Source: JANQHS01 sp965267505 (GTDB lineage Bacteria > Bacteroidota > Bacteroidia > Cytophagales > CCMP332). Taken from it: a stretch of 64,000 nucleotides of DNA. The notes beneath the pieces were generated by a model. It saw only the letters and a list, made by a program, of their open reading frames with translations, had not been told where the DNA came from and ran no database searches. Positions 52,939 through 62,903 of this stretch are shown one piece after another. The stretch covers positions 558,001 through 622,000 of the forward strand of contig OZ254081.1 of the NCBI GenBank assembly GCA_965267505.1, written 5' to 3'. Each line of letters starts with the position of its first letter. Positions within the stretch are counted from its first letter, which is position 1. A program made the translations under genes and the position numbers.

Positions 52939-53406
52939 TTAGAACCTAAAATGTGAAAATGCTTTATTGGCCTCTGCCATACGGTGGGTGTCATCTTTTT
53001 TCTTTACGGCTGCTCCCTCACCCTTTGCTGCAGCAATGATTTCACCAGCTAACCTTTCGGTCATGGTCTTCTCACTTCTTGCCCTGGAAAATTTGATCAT
53101 CCATTTCATCCCAAGAGCTACCTTTCTATCAGGCCTTACCTCTATAGGAACCTGGAAAGTCGCACCACCAACTCTTCTACTCTTTACCTCAACAGAAGGC
53201 ATGATATTCTCAAGAGCTTTTCTCCACAACTCTAGTCCATCCTCTTCAGTCCTCTTTGATACAAGATCACATGCATCATAGAATGTACTGTATGAAATAT
53301 TCTTCTTTCCATCCAGCATCAGGTTGTTTACGAACTTGGTCACCATCTCATCCTTGAACTTAGGATCAGGCAGTACGCTTCTTTTCTTTGGCTTTAACTT
53401 CCTCAT
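52939..53406 (-). CDS. rpsG: Ribosomal protein S7
   Basis: This 155-residue protein organises the 30S head at the E site. It has MRKLKPKKRSVLPDPKFKDE, EVKSRRVGGATFQVPIEVR and KKDDTHRMAEANKAFSHFRF. In other bacteria S7 binds the rpsL-rpsG spacer; here that spacer is only 7 bases. Confidence 0.98.
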   Translation of the reverse strand: MRKLKPKKRSVLPDPKFKDEMVTKFVNNLMLDGKKNISYSTFYDACDLVSKRTEEDGLELWRKALENIMPSVEVKSRRVGGATFQVPIEVRPDRKVALGMKWMIKFSRARSEKTMTERLAGEIIAAAKGEGAAVKKKDDTHRMAEANKAFSHFRF

Positions 53407-53413
53407 GCTTTAT

Positions 53414-53788
53414 TTATTTTTTAGGCCTTTTAGCCCCGTATTTTGATCTTCTTTGAAGCCTGCCGTTTACCCCTGCAGTATCTAAGGCTCCTCTGATTAT
53501 ATGATACCTAACACCGGGAAGGTCTTTTACCCTTCCACCACGAATAAGAACAATGGAGTGTTCCTGAAGATTATGTCCCTCTCCTGGGATATATGCGTTC
53601 ACTTCCTTTCCATTTGTAAGCCTTACCCTGGCCACTTTTCTAAGTGCCGAGTTAGGCTTTTTTGGAGTGGTTGTGTACACCCTGGTGCAAACTCCTCTCC
53701 TTTGAGGACAAGAATCCAATGCAGGGGATTTGGATTTCGAGAGCTGCACGCTCCTTCCCTTTCTTACAAGTTGTTGAATAGTAGGCAT
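53414..53788 (-). CDS. rpsL: Ribosomal protein S12
   Basis: This 124-residue protein at the decoding centre has TTPKKPNSALRKVARVRL and RGGRVKDLPGVRYH, with the lysines at both positions linked to streptomycin resistance unchanged (wild-type by sequence). It heads the rpsL-rpsG-fusA-rpsJ unit and has its own promoter in the 75-base gap after the DUF3467 gene. Confidence 0.98.
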   Translation of the reverse strand: MPTIQQLVRKGRSVQLSKSKSPALDSCPQRRGVCTRVYTTTPKKPNSALRKVARVRLTNGKEVNAYIPGEGHNLQEHSIVLIRGGRVKDLPGVRYHIIRGALDTAGVNGRLQRRSKYGAKRPKK

Positions 53789-53807
53789 TTATAAATTTTT
53801 TATTCGC

Positions 53808-53857
53808 CCCAAAAAATTTGGGACTGCAAAATTAGAGAAATTGATAAAAAATCCCAA
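53808..53857 (-). promoter_or_regulatory. rpsL promoter with start-proximal hairpin
   Basis: On the minus strand, TTG (53857-53855), a 20-base spacer and TAATTTTG (53834-53827) form a strong promoter. It is followed by CAGT and then CCCAAA paired with TTTGGG (53808-53822, 3-base loop) near the expected start, then GCGAATAAA. This matches the rplC leader in words and order. Confidence 0.78.
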
Positions 53858-53863
53858 GAGGAA

Positions 53864-54190
53864 TTAAGCTTCACCGACGGTTCCACCAAAATTTAATGGG
53901 ATTTTCACCTCTTCGGTTTGTTTGATCTCCCCAAAGTTGGACTCATACTTTTGGATATTCTCCTCCAAGGCTTTGATTAGCCTCTTTGCATGCTCGGGGG
54001 TAATGATGATCCTGGACTTCACCTTTGCTTTGGGAAGTCCAGGCATCAATTTGATAAAATCTATTACGAATTCGCTGGAAGAATGAGCGATCATGGCCAG
54101 ATTCACATAAGTGCCCTCAGCTTTTTCGTCTGAGAGCTCTATGTTTATCTGATTAGGATTTTGGCTATCGGGTTTCTTTTCCTCGGCCAT
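53864..54190 (-). CDS. DUF3467 domain protein
   Basis: This 108-residue acidic protein of unknown function belongs to the DUF3467 family, with INIELSDEKAEGTYVNLAMI and IITPEHAKRLIKALEENIQK. It has no signal peptide or membrane helix. Its ATG overlaps the rpoC stop codon (TAATG), so it is made together with the beta' subunit. That placement suggests a role with RNA polymerase, which remains inference. A histidine in EHAKR may be functional. Confidence 0.88.
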   Translation of the reverse strand: MAEEKKPDSQNPNQINIELSDEKAEGTYVNLAMIAHSSSEFVIDFIKLMPGLPKAKVKSRIIITPEHAKRLIKALEENIQKYESNFGEIKQTEEVKIPLNFGGTVGEA

Positions 54191-57100
54191 TATTCCTCAA
54201 CCTTAAGGTCTTCCAACTCTTCCATCTCCATGTCCTCCTCCATCAAGGCTTCGTATTCTTCTTTTGATCCAACGATCACATCCTGGAAGTCTCTGAATCC
54301 TGTACCGGCTGGGATTAGGTGACCAACGATCACATTTTCTTTCAAGCCACCAAGATTATCAACTTTTCCTCTGATGGAAGCTTCACTAAGAACCTTGGTA
54401 GTTTCCTGGAAGGAAGCTGCAGAAATAAAGCTTTCAGTTCCCAAAGAAGCCTGGGTAATACCTTGAAGGGTTGGTTTTGCAAGTGCTGCCATAGCATCAC
54501 GTACTTCAACCAATTTCAGGTCTCTCCTTTTTAAGCTTGAATTCTCATCCCTAAGCCTGCTCATGGTAATAACCTGGCCTTTTTTAAGAACTTCAGAATC
54601 TCCCTGGTCCTCAACGATCTTCATTTCAAGGATTCTGTCATTCTCTTCCATAAACTGGAATTTGTTGACAGCTTGTCCTTGTAAGAAATTGGTATCACCT
54701 GAATCAACGATCTCCAATTTCTGCATCATTTGTCTCACGATGACCTCGATATGCTTATCTGAGATCTTTACACCCTGAAGTCTATAAACTTCCTGGATCT
54801 CATTCACAATGTACTCCTGAACCGCTGTTGGTCCCATGATGCTTAGAATATCAGAAGGAGTAATTGCTCCATCCGATAAGGCATATCCTGCTCTTACAAA
54901 GTCTCCATCCTGAACAAGGATGTGTTTTGAAAGAGCCACAAGATATTTCTTCTTAACGCCGTCTTTGGATTCAACGAAGATCTCACGATTACCTCTTTTG
55001 ATTCCTCCGAACTCAACAACACCATCAATCTCACTCACGACAGCAGGACTTGAGGGGTTCCTTGCTTCGAAAAGCTCAGTTACCCTTGGAAGACCACCAG
55101 TGATATCCCTGGTCTTACTTGTTGCTCTAGGGATCTTGGCGATAACCTGTCCGGCAACAATCGCATCCCCTTCATCAACTGCAAGGTGAGCTCCCACTGG
55201 AATGTTGTATGATTTCTCCTTGTCCTTTCCAGCAGTGATAACGATCGCCGGGTTTTTGGTTTTGTCTTTGGTTTCAACAATTACTTTCTCTCTGTGTCCG
55301 GTTTGCTCATCAGACTCCTCTCTAAAGGTTATCCCTTCTTCAATTGCGTCATATGATGCTTTTCCAGAGATCTCAGAAAGAATCACAGCATTGTAAGGAT
55401 CCCAGAAACAGATCTCATCTCCTTTTTTGACAGTAGCGCCATCTTTAGCGGTAAGTACAGCACCATAAGGAACGTGATTGCTGATCAGAACCTTCTTACT
55501 CTTAGGCTCGATGATCCTAACCTCAGCAATACGGGTCATTACAATCTCTGATTTCTTTCCTTCTTTGTCTTTGTAGGAAACAGTCTTAACATCCTCAAAT
55601 TCGATCTTTCCATCAAATTTGGCTTTGATGTTAGCATCGGAAGCAATGTTGGATGCGGTACCACCCACGTGGAAGGTTCTCAGAGTAAGCTGAGTTCCTG
55701 GTTCACCAATGGACTGAGCTGCAATTACACCAACTGCCTCACCTCTTTGTACCATTTTTCCGGTGGCAAGGTTTCTACCATAACATTTAGCACAAACACC
55801 TTTTTTCGAATCACAGGTAAGGGCCGAACGAATTTCAACGGTTTCAATTCCTGCGTCGTCAATAGCTTGGGCTACCTCTTCATTAATTTCTCCGCCTACT
55901 TCAAGGATCAGCTCCTCGGTGATTGGATTATAAATGTCATTGACGGCAGTCCTTCCAAGTATCCTTTCAGATAATGGCTCAACTATATCCTCCTGATCTT
56001 TCAATGCCGAGATCGAGATACCTCTAAGGGTACCACAGTCATGCTCAGTAACAATAACATCCTGAGAAACGTCAACAAGCCTTCTGGTAAGGTATCCAGC
56101 ATCTGCAGTTTTAAGTGCCGTATCAGCCAGTCCCTTTCTTGCACCGTGAGTAGATATGAAATACTCGATTACATCCAGACCTTCCTTAAAGTTTGAGATG
56201 ATCGGGTTTTCAATGATTCCACCAACAGATCCAACCAAACTTTTCTGTGGTTTGGCCATAAGACCCCTCATACCACCAAGCTGCCTGATCTGCTCCCGGG
56301 AACCTCTCGCACCTGAGTGCATCATCATATAAATACAGTTGAATCCGGCTTTGTCCTTTTCCAACTCATTCATCAAGGTATTGGTGATCTGGTTGTTGAT
56401 CCTGGTCCAAACATCAATTACCTGATTGTATCTCTCATTATCGGTGATCAGACCCATCATATAGTTCTGGGAAACACCGTCTACTTCTTTCTTCGCCTGG
56501 CTGATCAATTCCTCCTTAACAGTCGGAACGATAACCTCAGAAAGACCCATTGATAATCCTCCCTTATAGGAGTTCTCGAATCCTAGGTCTTTGATATCAT
56601 CAAGGAATTTGGCTGTCCTTGAAACTCCAGAGATCTTATAGATCCTTGAAATGATCTGCTGCAATTTCTTCTTTGTTAGAAGCTCATTGATAAAGCCTAC
56701 TTCTTCAGGAACAAATTGATTGAAGATAACTCTTCCTGCAGCAGTCTCAATAACAGCATCCTCAAGCTCTCCGTTTTCATTCATCACCTGGGTTCTAACC
56801 TTGATGATCGAATGCTTGTGAATTCTACCTTCGTTAAGAGCGATAATAACTTCTTCTGAACCGTAGAAGGTCATTCCCTCTCCCGCTACCGGATCTTCTT
56901 TGGTGCTGGCCTTTCCTTTGGTCAGATAATAAAGTCCCAATACCATATCCTGAGAAGGAACCGCAATTGGTCCTCCGTTAGCAGGATTAAGAATATTATG
57001 AGACGAAATCATCAAAAGGGTCGCCTCAAGAATAGCCGCATGTCCAAGTGGAACGTGAACCGCCATTTGGTCACCATCAAAGTCAGCATTGAAGGCCGTA

Positions 57101-58503
57101 CAAACCAATGGATGAAGCTGGATAGCTTTTCCTTCAATAAGTTTTGGTTGGAATGCCTGGATACCCAATCGGTGAAGAGTCGGGGCACGGTTCAACAGGA
57201 CAGGATGTCCTTTCAATACGTTCTCCAGAATATCCCAGATTACCGGCTCTTTCTTCTCAACGATCTTTTTCGCTGATTTCACGGTCTTAACAATTCCTCT
57301 TTCAATCAGCTTCCTGATAATAAAAGGTTTGAATAGCTCCGCAGCCATGTTCTTCGGAAGTCCGCATTCATGCATTTTCAATTCCGGACCAACCACAATA
57401 ACCGATCTACCGGAATAGTCTACCCTCTTACCAAGAAGGTTCTGACGGAATCTTCCTTGCTTTCCTTTAAGCATGTCACTCAAAGATTTCAATGCACGGT
57501 TTCCTTCGGACCTTACAGCATTTACTTTTCTTGAGTTATCAAATAGAGAATCAACTGCTTCCTGAAGCATCCTTTTCTCATTCCTAAGGATCACTTCCGG
57601 AGCTTTGATCTCGATCAATCTTTTCAAACGGTTGTTCCTGATGATCACCCTACGATATAGATCGTTAAGGTCAGAGGTGGCGAACCTACCACCATCCAAA
57701 GGAACCAATGGTCTTAATTCCGGAGGGATAACCGGAACCATTTTGATGACCATCCATTCCGGCTTGTTCTCGATCCTTGTCCTGGCATCTCTGAATGCCT
57801 CAACAACTCTCAATCTTTTCAAGGCCTCAGCCTTTCTCTGTTGAGAAGTGTCATGGGCTGCCTGATACCTGAGATCATAGCTCAATTGATCAAGATCTAA
57901 ACGGGAAAGAAGCATCTCAAGAGCTTCAGCACCCATTTTTGCGATGAATTTTTGCGGATCATCATCATCGAGAGCCTGGTTCTCCTTGGGAAGCTTATCC
58001 AGGATATCCAGATACTCATCCTCGGTCAGGAAGTCGAGGTAATTAATATCATCCTCGGCCTTGATACCAGGTTGAACAACCACAAATCTTTCATAATAGA
58101 TGATCTGGTCAAGTTTCTTGGTGGGTAAACCAAGAAGATAACCGATCTTATTTGGAAGCGACCTGAAATACCAGATATGTGCAACAGGTACAACCAACTC
58201 AATGTGGCCCATTCTTTCCCTTCTAACCTTCTTCTCTGTGACCTCTACACCGCAACGGTCACAAATGATTCCTTTATACCTAATCCTCTTGTACTTACCG
58301 CAATGACATTCATAATCCTTGACAGGTCCGAAGATCCTCTCACAGAATAATCCGCCCATTTCCGGCTTGTAAGTCCTATAGTTGATGGTCTCAGGTTGAG
58401 TTACCTCTCCGTAAGAACTTTCAAGAATAGACTCAGGTGAAGCAAGACTGATCGTAATGTTCGAAAAGTCGCTTTTTATTTTTTTACTTCTTCTAAAAGC
58501 CAT
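54190..58503 (-). CDS. rpoC: RNA polymerase beta' subunit
   Basis: This 1437-residue subunit has the N-terminal zinc site C66/C68/C81/C84, a catalytic Mg loop NADFDGDQMAVH, the bridge-helix/trigger-loop region GEPGTQLTLRTFHVGGTA, and a second zinc-site CDSKKGVCAKCYG. The C-terminus is acidic (MEEDMEMEELEDLKVEE). It lies 16 bases after rpoB. It is coupled to the DUF3467 gene at its end. Confidence 0.98.
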   Translation of the reverse strand: MAFRRSKKIKSDFSNITISLASPESILESSYGEVTQPETINYRTYKPEMGGLFCERIFGPVKDYECHCGKYKRIRYKGIICDRCGVEVTEKKVRRERMGHIELVVPVAHIWYFRSLPNKIGYLLGLPTKKLDQIIYYERFVVVQPGIKAEDDINYLDFLTEDEYLDILDKLPKENQALDDDDPQKFIAKMGAEALEMLLSRLDLDQLSYDLRYQAAHDTSQQRKAEALKRLRVVEAFRDARTRIENKPEWMVIKMVPVIPPELRPLVPLDGGRFATSDLNDLYRRVIIRNNRLKRLIEIKAPEVILRNEKRMLQEAVDSLFDNSRKVNAVRSEGNRALKSLSDMLKGKQGRFRQNLLGKRVDYSGRSVIVVGPELKMHECGLPKNMAAELFKPFIIRKLIERGIVKTVKSAKKIVEKKEPVIWDILENVLKGHPVLLNRAPTLHRLGIQAFQPKLIEGKAIQLHPLVCTAFNADFDGDQMAVHVPLGHAAILEATLLMISSHNILNPANGGPIAVPSQDMVLGLYYLTKGKASTKEDPVAGEGMTFYGSEEVIIALNEGRIHKHSIIKVRTQVMNENGELEDAVIETAAGRVIFNQFVPEEVGFINELLTKKKLQQIISRIYKISGVSRTAKFLDDIKDLGFENSYKGGLSMGLSEVIVPTVKEELISQAKKEVDGVSQNYMMGLITDNERYNQVIDVWTRINNQITNTLMNELEKDKAGFNCIYMMMHSGARGSREQIRQLGGMRGLMAKPQKSLVGSVGGIIENPIISNFKEGLDVIEYFISTHGARKGLADTALKTADAGYLTRRLVDVSQDVIVTEHDCGTLRGISISALKDQEDIVEPLSERILGRTAVNDIYNPITEELILEVGGEINEEVAQAIDDAGIETVEIRSALTCDSKKGVCAKCYGRNLATGKMVQRGEAVGVIAAQSIGEPGTQLTLRTFHVGGTASNIASDANIKAKFDGKIEFEDVKTVSYKDKEGKKSEIVMTRIAEVRIIEPKSKKVLISNHVPYGAVLTAKDGATVKKGDEICFWDPYNAVILSEISGKASYDAIEEGITFREESDEQTGHREKVIVETKDKTKNPAIVITAGKDKEKSYNIPVGAHLAVDEGDAIVAGQVIAKIPRATSKTRDITGGLPRVTELFEARNPSSPAVVSEIDGVVEFGGIKRGNREIFVESKDGVKKKYLVALSKHILVQDGDFVRAGYALSDGAITPSDILSIMGPTAVQEYIVNEIQEVYRLQGVKISDKHIEVIVRQMMQKLEIVDSGDTNFLQGQAVNKFQFMEENDRILEMKIVEDQGDSEVLKKGQVITMSRLRDENSSLKRRDLKLVEVRDAMAALAKPTLQGITQASLGTESFISAASFQETTKVLSEASIRGKVDNLGGLKENVIVGHLIPAGTGFRDFQDVIVGSKEEYEALMEEDMEMEELEDLKVEE

Positions 58504-58519
58504 GTAAGACTAGGTTTAA

Positions 58520-61500
58520 TTAATCCATTGTTATTTCAAGAGCCAGTCCACGTAATTCATGGACCAATACGTTAAAGGATTCAGGAACTCCTGCCTTAGG
58601 AATGTTCTCTCCTTTTACGATAGACTCATAAGTTTTTGCTCTTCCGATCACGTCGTCAGACTTAACTGTCAACATTTCCTGAAGAATATTTGATGCTCCG
58701 AAGGCTTCAAGGGCCCATACCTCCATCTCACCAAAACGCTGACCACCAAATTGAGCTTTACCACCCAATGGCTGCTGAGTAATGAGAGAGTATGGTCCAA
58801 TAGACCTTGCGTGCATCTTATCGTCCACCATGTGACCAAGCTTAAGCATGTAGATCACACCTACGGTTACTGGCAGATCGAATTGATCCCCTGTAAGGCC
58901 ATCAAAAAGTGTGGCTCTTCCAAATTCTGGAAGTCCAGCCTCGGCCAATTCAGAAGCAACTTCTTGCTCGGAAGCTCCGTCGAAGATTGGGGTAGCATAT
59001 TTACGCCCCAACTTCAATCCAGCCCATCCAAGTACAGTTTCATATATCTGTCCCAAGTTCATCCTGGACGGTACACCTAGTGGATTCAATACGATATCGA
59101 CTGGAGTTCCATCTTCAAGGAATGGCATATCCTCTTCACGTACCACCTTGGCAACAACACCTTTGTTACCGTGTCTACCTGCCATCTTATCCCCTACTTT
59201 CAGCTTCCTCTTTTTAGCAATATAGACCTTGGCCATACTTACTATACCTGCTGGAAGTTCGTCTCCAACTTCAATGGTATAGCGCTCTCTTTTGAAGATC
59301 CCCATCAAACGATTTCTCTCCAAAGAGTAATTCTTAACCAACTCTTTGATCTGTGGGTTGATCTTGGCATCAGTGGTCCAACCCTCTAATTTCAAGTCGC
59401 TGATAAGGTTAGCCTCTTCCTGAACGCTGTAGGTACTTTCATCTCTGTACTTATTGCTTTCCGGGAATAACTTCTCCTTGATGTTCTTCTTGGTAAACTT
59501 GTTTCCTTTCGGGATTATAGAATCACCAAACTTGTGAAGAACTCCCTGGCTTGCTTTTCCTTCAAGGATCTTAGCCAGTTTTTCAATTGCAACATCTTTT
59601 AGAGCAAGCAGGTCAGCAGAATACTTTTGCTTAAGCAATTCCACTTCTTTCTTAACTCTGGTTCTTGCGTCCTTATCTCTTCTAGGCCTTGTGAAAAGCT
59701 TGGTGTCGATAACCGTTCCTCTCAAAGATGGAGGAGCTTTCATCGAAGCATCTTTTACATCACCGGCCTTATCCCCGAAGATGGCTCTCAAAAGTTTTTC
59801 TTCAGGAGTAGGATCAGACTCTCCTTTTGGTGTGATCTTCCCAATAAGGATGTCACCTTCCTTTACCTTAGCTCCAGTCCGGATAATTCCGTTTTCATCA
59901 AGCTCACTAACTGCCTCTTCGCTTACGTTAGGGATCTCAGAAGTAAGTTCTTCTTCGCCTCTTTTTGTATCCCTTACCTCAAGTTCAAATTCCTCAATGT
60001 GAACTGAAGTAAATACGTCCTGCTTAACAAGCTTCTCAGATACAACAATTGCATCCTCAAAATTGTAACCCTTCCAAGGCATGAAAGCAACCAAAAGGTT
60101 CTTTCCAAGAGCAAGTTCTCCTTCGTTGGTTCCGAAACCTTCACAAAGAACATCGCCCTGCTTCACCTTCTGACCAACTTCAACTATAGGCTTAAGGTTA
60201 ATGCTGGTATCCTGGTTGGTTCTTCTGAATTTGATAAGAGAGTAAGACTTCTCGGCGTCCTCAAACTGAACCAGCTTTTCCTGGTCAGTCTGATCGTATC
60301 TGATTGAAATCTTCTTAGCATCAACATAGGTAACTACCCCTGATCCTGCCGCGCGGATCAAAGTCCGTGAATCGCGAGCTGCTCTTTCTTCCATACCTGT
60401 TCCCACGATTGGAGATTCTGAGATCACCAAAGGAACAGCCTGGCGCTGCATGTTAGATCCCATAAGTGCCCTGTTCGCATCATCGTGCTCAAGGAACGGG
60501 ATAAGTGATGCAGCAACTGATACGATCTGATTAGGTGCCACATCCATCAAAGCGATTTTATCTGGCCCAACAACTGGGAAATCACCTTCATATCTAACTT
60601 TTACAGTATCGTTTACAAACTTTCCGCTATCAGCCAGTAATGCGTTTGCCTGAGCGATGTACTGAAGGTCTTCTTCCTCAGCGGTGAAGTATTGTACTTT
60701 ACCTGAAAGGTCAACCTTTCCTTTTTTCACTTCACGATATGGCGTTTCGATGAATCCCATGTTGTTCACTTTTGCGTGAACACAAAGTGAGGAGATCAAA
60801 CCAATGTTTGGTCCTTCAGGAGTTTCAATGGTACAAAGTCTACCATAGTGAGTGTAGTGAACGTCACGAACCTCGAATCCTGCTCTTTCTCTTGAAAGAC
60901 CCCCAGGTCCAAGTGCTGACATCCTTCTTTTGTGCGTGATCTCAGCCAATGGATTCGTTTGATCCATAAACTGAGAAAGCTGGTTGGTTCCAAAGAAGGA
61001 GTTGATTACTGAAGAAAGTGTCCTTGCGTTGATCAGATCAACTGGTTTGAATTCCTCGTTATCTCTAACATTCATCCTTTCTTTGATGGTCCTGGCCATC
61101 CTTGCAAGACCAACACCAAACTGAGCATAAAGCTGCTCTCCTACTGTACGAACCCTTCTGTTGCTCAAATGGTCAATATCATCAACAAGAGCTTTGGAGT
61201 TGATAAGACCGATCAAGTACTTCACAATGGAAATGATATCCTCAGGAGTAAGTACTTTCTTGTCGCTATCAATTGTAAGGTCTAGTTTTCTATTGATCCG
61301 ATACCTTCCTACTTCTCCAAGGTCATACCTCTTATCACTGAAGAAAAGATTCTGTATAACCTCACGGGCAGTTGCTTCATCAGGAGCTTCAGTATTTCTT
61401 AATTGGCGATAGATGTTTTCTACCGCTTCTTTTTCAGAGTTTGAAGTATCCTTTTGAAGAGTATTGTAAATGATCTGGTATTCAGAAATGTTCACATCCT

Positions 61501-62395
61501 CACGGTGAAGGATGATGGATTTGGCACCTGACTCGATGATCAATTCGATATCTTCATCAGTAATCGCAGAGTCTCTTTCCAACAAGACCTCGTTCCTGTC
61601 AATAGAAACCACCTCACCGGTATCTTCATCCACGAAGTCTTCAGTCCAGGTTTTTAGAACTCTCGCCGCTAGTTTCCTTCCAATCACCTTCTTAAGAGCT
61701 TTTGCATTTGCATCGATCTCCTCTGAGAGTCCAAAAAGATTTAGGATGTCCTTATCACTTCCATAACCAATAGCACGGAGCAAAGTGGTTACAGGGAATT
61801 TTTTCTTCCTATCGATGTAAGCATGCATGACGTTGTTTACGTCTGTAGCAAATTCGATCCACGATCCTTTGAAAGGAATGATTCTGGCGGAATACAATGT
61901 GGATCCGTTGGTGTGCTTACTTTGAGCAAAGAATACACCTGGTGAACGGTGCAACTGGCTAACGATAACTCTTTCCGCTCCGTTTATTACGAATGACCCT
62001 CTTGGAGTCATGTAAGGGATATTACCCAGGAATACTTCCTGTTCGATGGTTTCAAACTCTTCGTGATCCTCATCATTACAGGTCAATCTAAGTTTCGCTT
62101 TAAGAGGAACCGCATAGGTTAGTCCCCTTTCGATACACTCATCGATGTTGTATTTCGGAGGATCGACAACATAGTCGATAAACTCCAAAAGATAATTTTC
62201 CCTTGAATCGGAGATTGGGAAGTTTTCATTGAAAACCTTAAATAATCCTTCGTTGGCCCTTTTGTCAGGGTCAGTTTCCAATTGGAAAAAATCCTCGAAG
62301 GACTTAAGTTGGACATCCAGAAAATCTGGATACTCCATGATTGATTTAGTGGTAGAGAAATTAATTCTACCTGTGGACTTATCTACTTTAGCCAA
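58520..62395 (-). CDS. rpoB: RNA polymerase beta subunit
   Basis: This 1291-residue subunit contains the rifampicin pocket motif QLSQFMDQTNPLAEITHKRR and SALGPGG with the usual Asp, His and Ser residues, so it looks rifampicin-sensitive by sequence. RAGFEVRDVHYTHYGRLC and KMAGRHGNKGVV follow. It lies 100 bases after rplL, a gap that holds a hairpin. Confidence 0.98.
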   Translation of the reverse strand: MAKVDKSTGRINFSTTKSIMEYPDFLDVQLKSFEDFFQLETDPDKRANEGLFKVFNENFPISDSRENYLLEFIDYVVDPPKYNIDECIERGLTYAVPLKAKLRLTCNDEDHEEFETIEQEVFLGNIPYMTPRGSFVINGAERVIVSQLHRSPGVFFAQSKHTNGSTLYSARIIPFKGSWIEFATDVNNVMHAYIDRKKKFPVTTLLRAIGYGSDKDILNLFGLSEEIDANAKALKKVIGRKLAARVLKTWTEDFVDEDTGEVVSIDRNEVLLERDSAITDEDIELIIESGAKSIILHREDVNISEYQIIYNTLQKDTSNSEKEAVENIYRQLRNTEAPDEATAREVIQNLFFSDKRYDLGEVGRYRINRKLDLTIDSDKKVLTPEDIISIVKYLIGLINSKALVDDIDHLSNRRVRTVGEQLYAQFGVGLARMARTIKERMNVRDNEEFKPVDLINARTLSSVINSFFGTNQLSQFMDQTNPLAEITHKRRMSALGPGGLSRERAGFEVRDVHYTHYGRLCTIETPEGPNIGLISSLCVHAKVNNMGFIETPYREVKKGKVDLSGKVQYFTAEEEDLQYIAQANALLADSGKFVNDTVKVRYEGDFPVVGPDKIALMDVAPNQIVSVAASLIPFLEHDDANRALMGSNMQRQAVPLVISESPIVGTGMEERAARDSRTLIRAAGSGVVTYVDAKKISIRYDQTDQEKLVQFEDAEKSYSLIKFRRTNQDTSINLKPIVEVGQKVKQGDVLCEGFGTNEGELALGKNLLVAFMPWKGYNFEDAIVVSEKLVKQDVFTSVHIEEFELEVRDTKRGEEELTSEIPNVSEEAVSELDENGIIRTGAKVKEGDILIGKITPKGESDPTPEEKLLRAIFGDKAGDVKDASMKAPPSLRGTVIDTKLFTRPRRDKDARTRVKKEVELLKQKYSADLLALKDVAIEKLAKILEGKASQGVLHKFGDSIIPKGNKFTKKNIKEKLFPESNKYRDESTYSVQEEANLISDLKLEGWTTDAKINPQIKELVKNYSLERNRLMGIFKRERYTIEVGDELPAGIVSMAKVYIAKKRKLKVGDKMAGRHGNKGVVAKVVREEDMPFLEDGTPVDIVLNPLGVPSRMNLGQIYETVLGWAGLKLGRKYATPIFDGASEQEVASELAEAGLPEFGRATLFDGLTGDQFDLPVTVGVIYMLKLGHMVDDKMHARSIGPYSLITQQPLGGKAQFGGQRFGEMEVWALEAFGASNILQEMLTVKSDDVIGRAKTYESIVKGENIPKAGVPESFNVLVHELRGLALEITMD

Positions 62396-62441
62396 AATAG
62401 CTTTGTTTTAATGTAACCAATAAGAAATGGGCACAAACAGC

Positions 62442-62468
62442 AAAAGACCTGACGTCTATGACAGGTCT
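62442..62468 (-). terminator. Hairpin between rplL and rpoB, possible attenuator
   Basis: On the minus strand AGACCTG (62468-62462) pairs with CAGGTCT (62451-62445) across a 10-base loop and is followed by UUUUG. The U-tract is short, so it would terminate only part of the transcripts. Such a partial stop or processing site between rplL and rpoB is known in E. coli; function here is inferred. Confidence 0.5.
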
Positions 62469-62495
62469 ACGCTGATCAAATGGGAAAAAACCCTT

Positions 62496-62879
62496 TTATT
62501 TTAATTCGACTTCAGCCCCAGCCTCTTCGAATTTGGCCTTCATGCCTTCTGCCTCTTCCTTAGCAACACCTTCTTTTACGGCCTTAGGAGCACCGTCTAC
62601 GATTTCCTTGGCTTCTTTCAATCCAAGGCCGGTAATTTCCTTAACAAGTTTTACGATTTGAAGCTTAGCTGCACCAGCTGATTTCAGGATCACGTCGAAT
62701 TCAGATTTCTCTTCTCCGCCGGCTCCACCTTCTGCTCCTGCTCCTCCAGCAACCATTACAGGTGCTGCAGCGGCAGCAGGCTCGATGCCATACTCATCCT
62801 TAAGAATTCCTGCTAGCTCATTTACCTCCTTTACAGACAGGTTCACCAACTGTTCTGCAAACGCTTTTAAATCCGCCAT
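62496..62879 (-). CDS. rplL: Ribosomal protein L7/L12
   Basis: This 127-residue stalk protein has an N-terminal dimerisation part (FAEQLVNLSVKEVNELAGIL), an Ala/Gly-rich hinge (about residues 37-55) and the C-terminal factor-binding domain with SAGAAKLQIVKLVKEITGLG and LKEAKEIVDGAP. It is 24 bases after rplJ. Confidence 0.98.
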   Translation of the reverse strand: MADLKAFAEQLVNLSVKEVNELAGILKDEYGIEPAAAAAPVMVAGGAGAEGGAGGEEKSEFDVILKSAGAAKLQIVKLVKEITGLGLKEAKEIVDGAPKAVKEGVAKEEAEGMKAKFEEAGAEVELK

Positions 62880-62903
62880 TTTTATTTGTATTAAGTTAAA
62901 TTA

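Noticed and set aside
53840..53863. Short hairpin after the DUF3467 stop codon followed by T residues
   Set aside because: The stem is only four pairs, one of them G-U, too weak to call a terminator.
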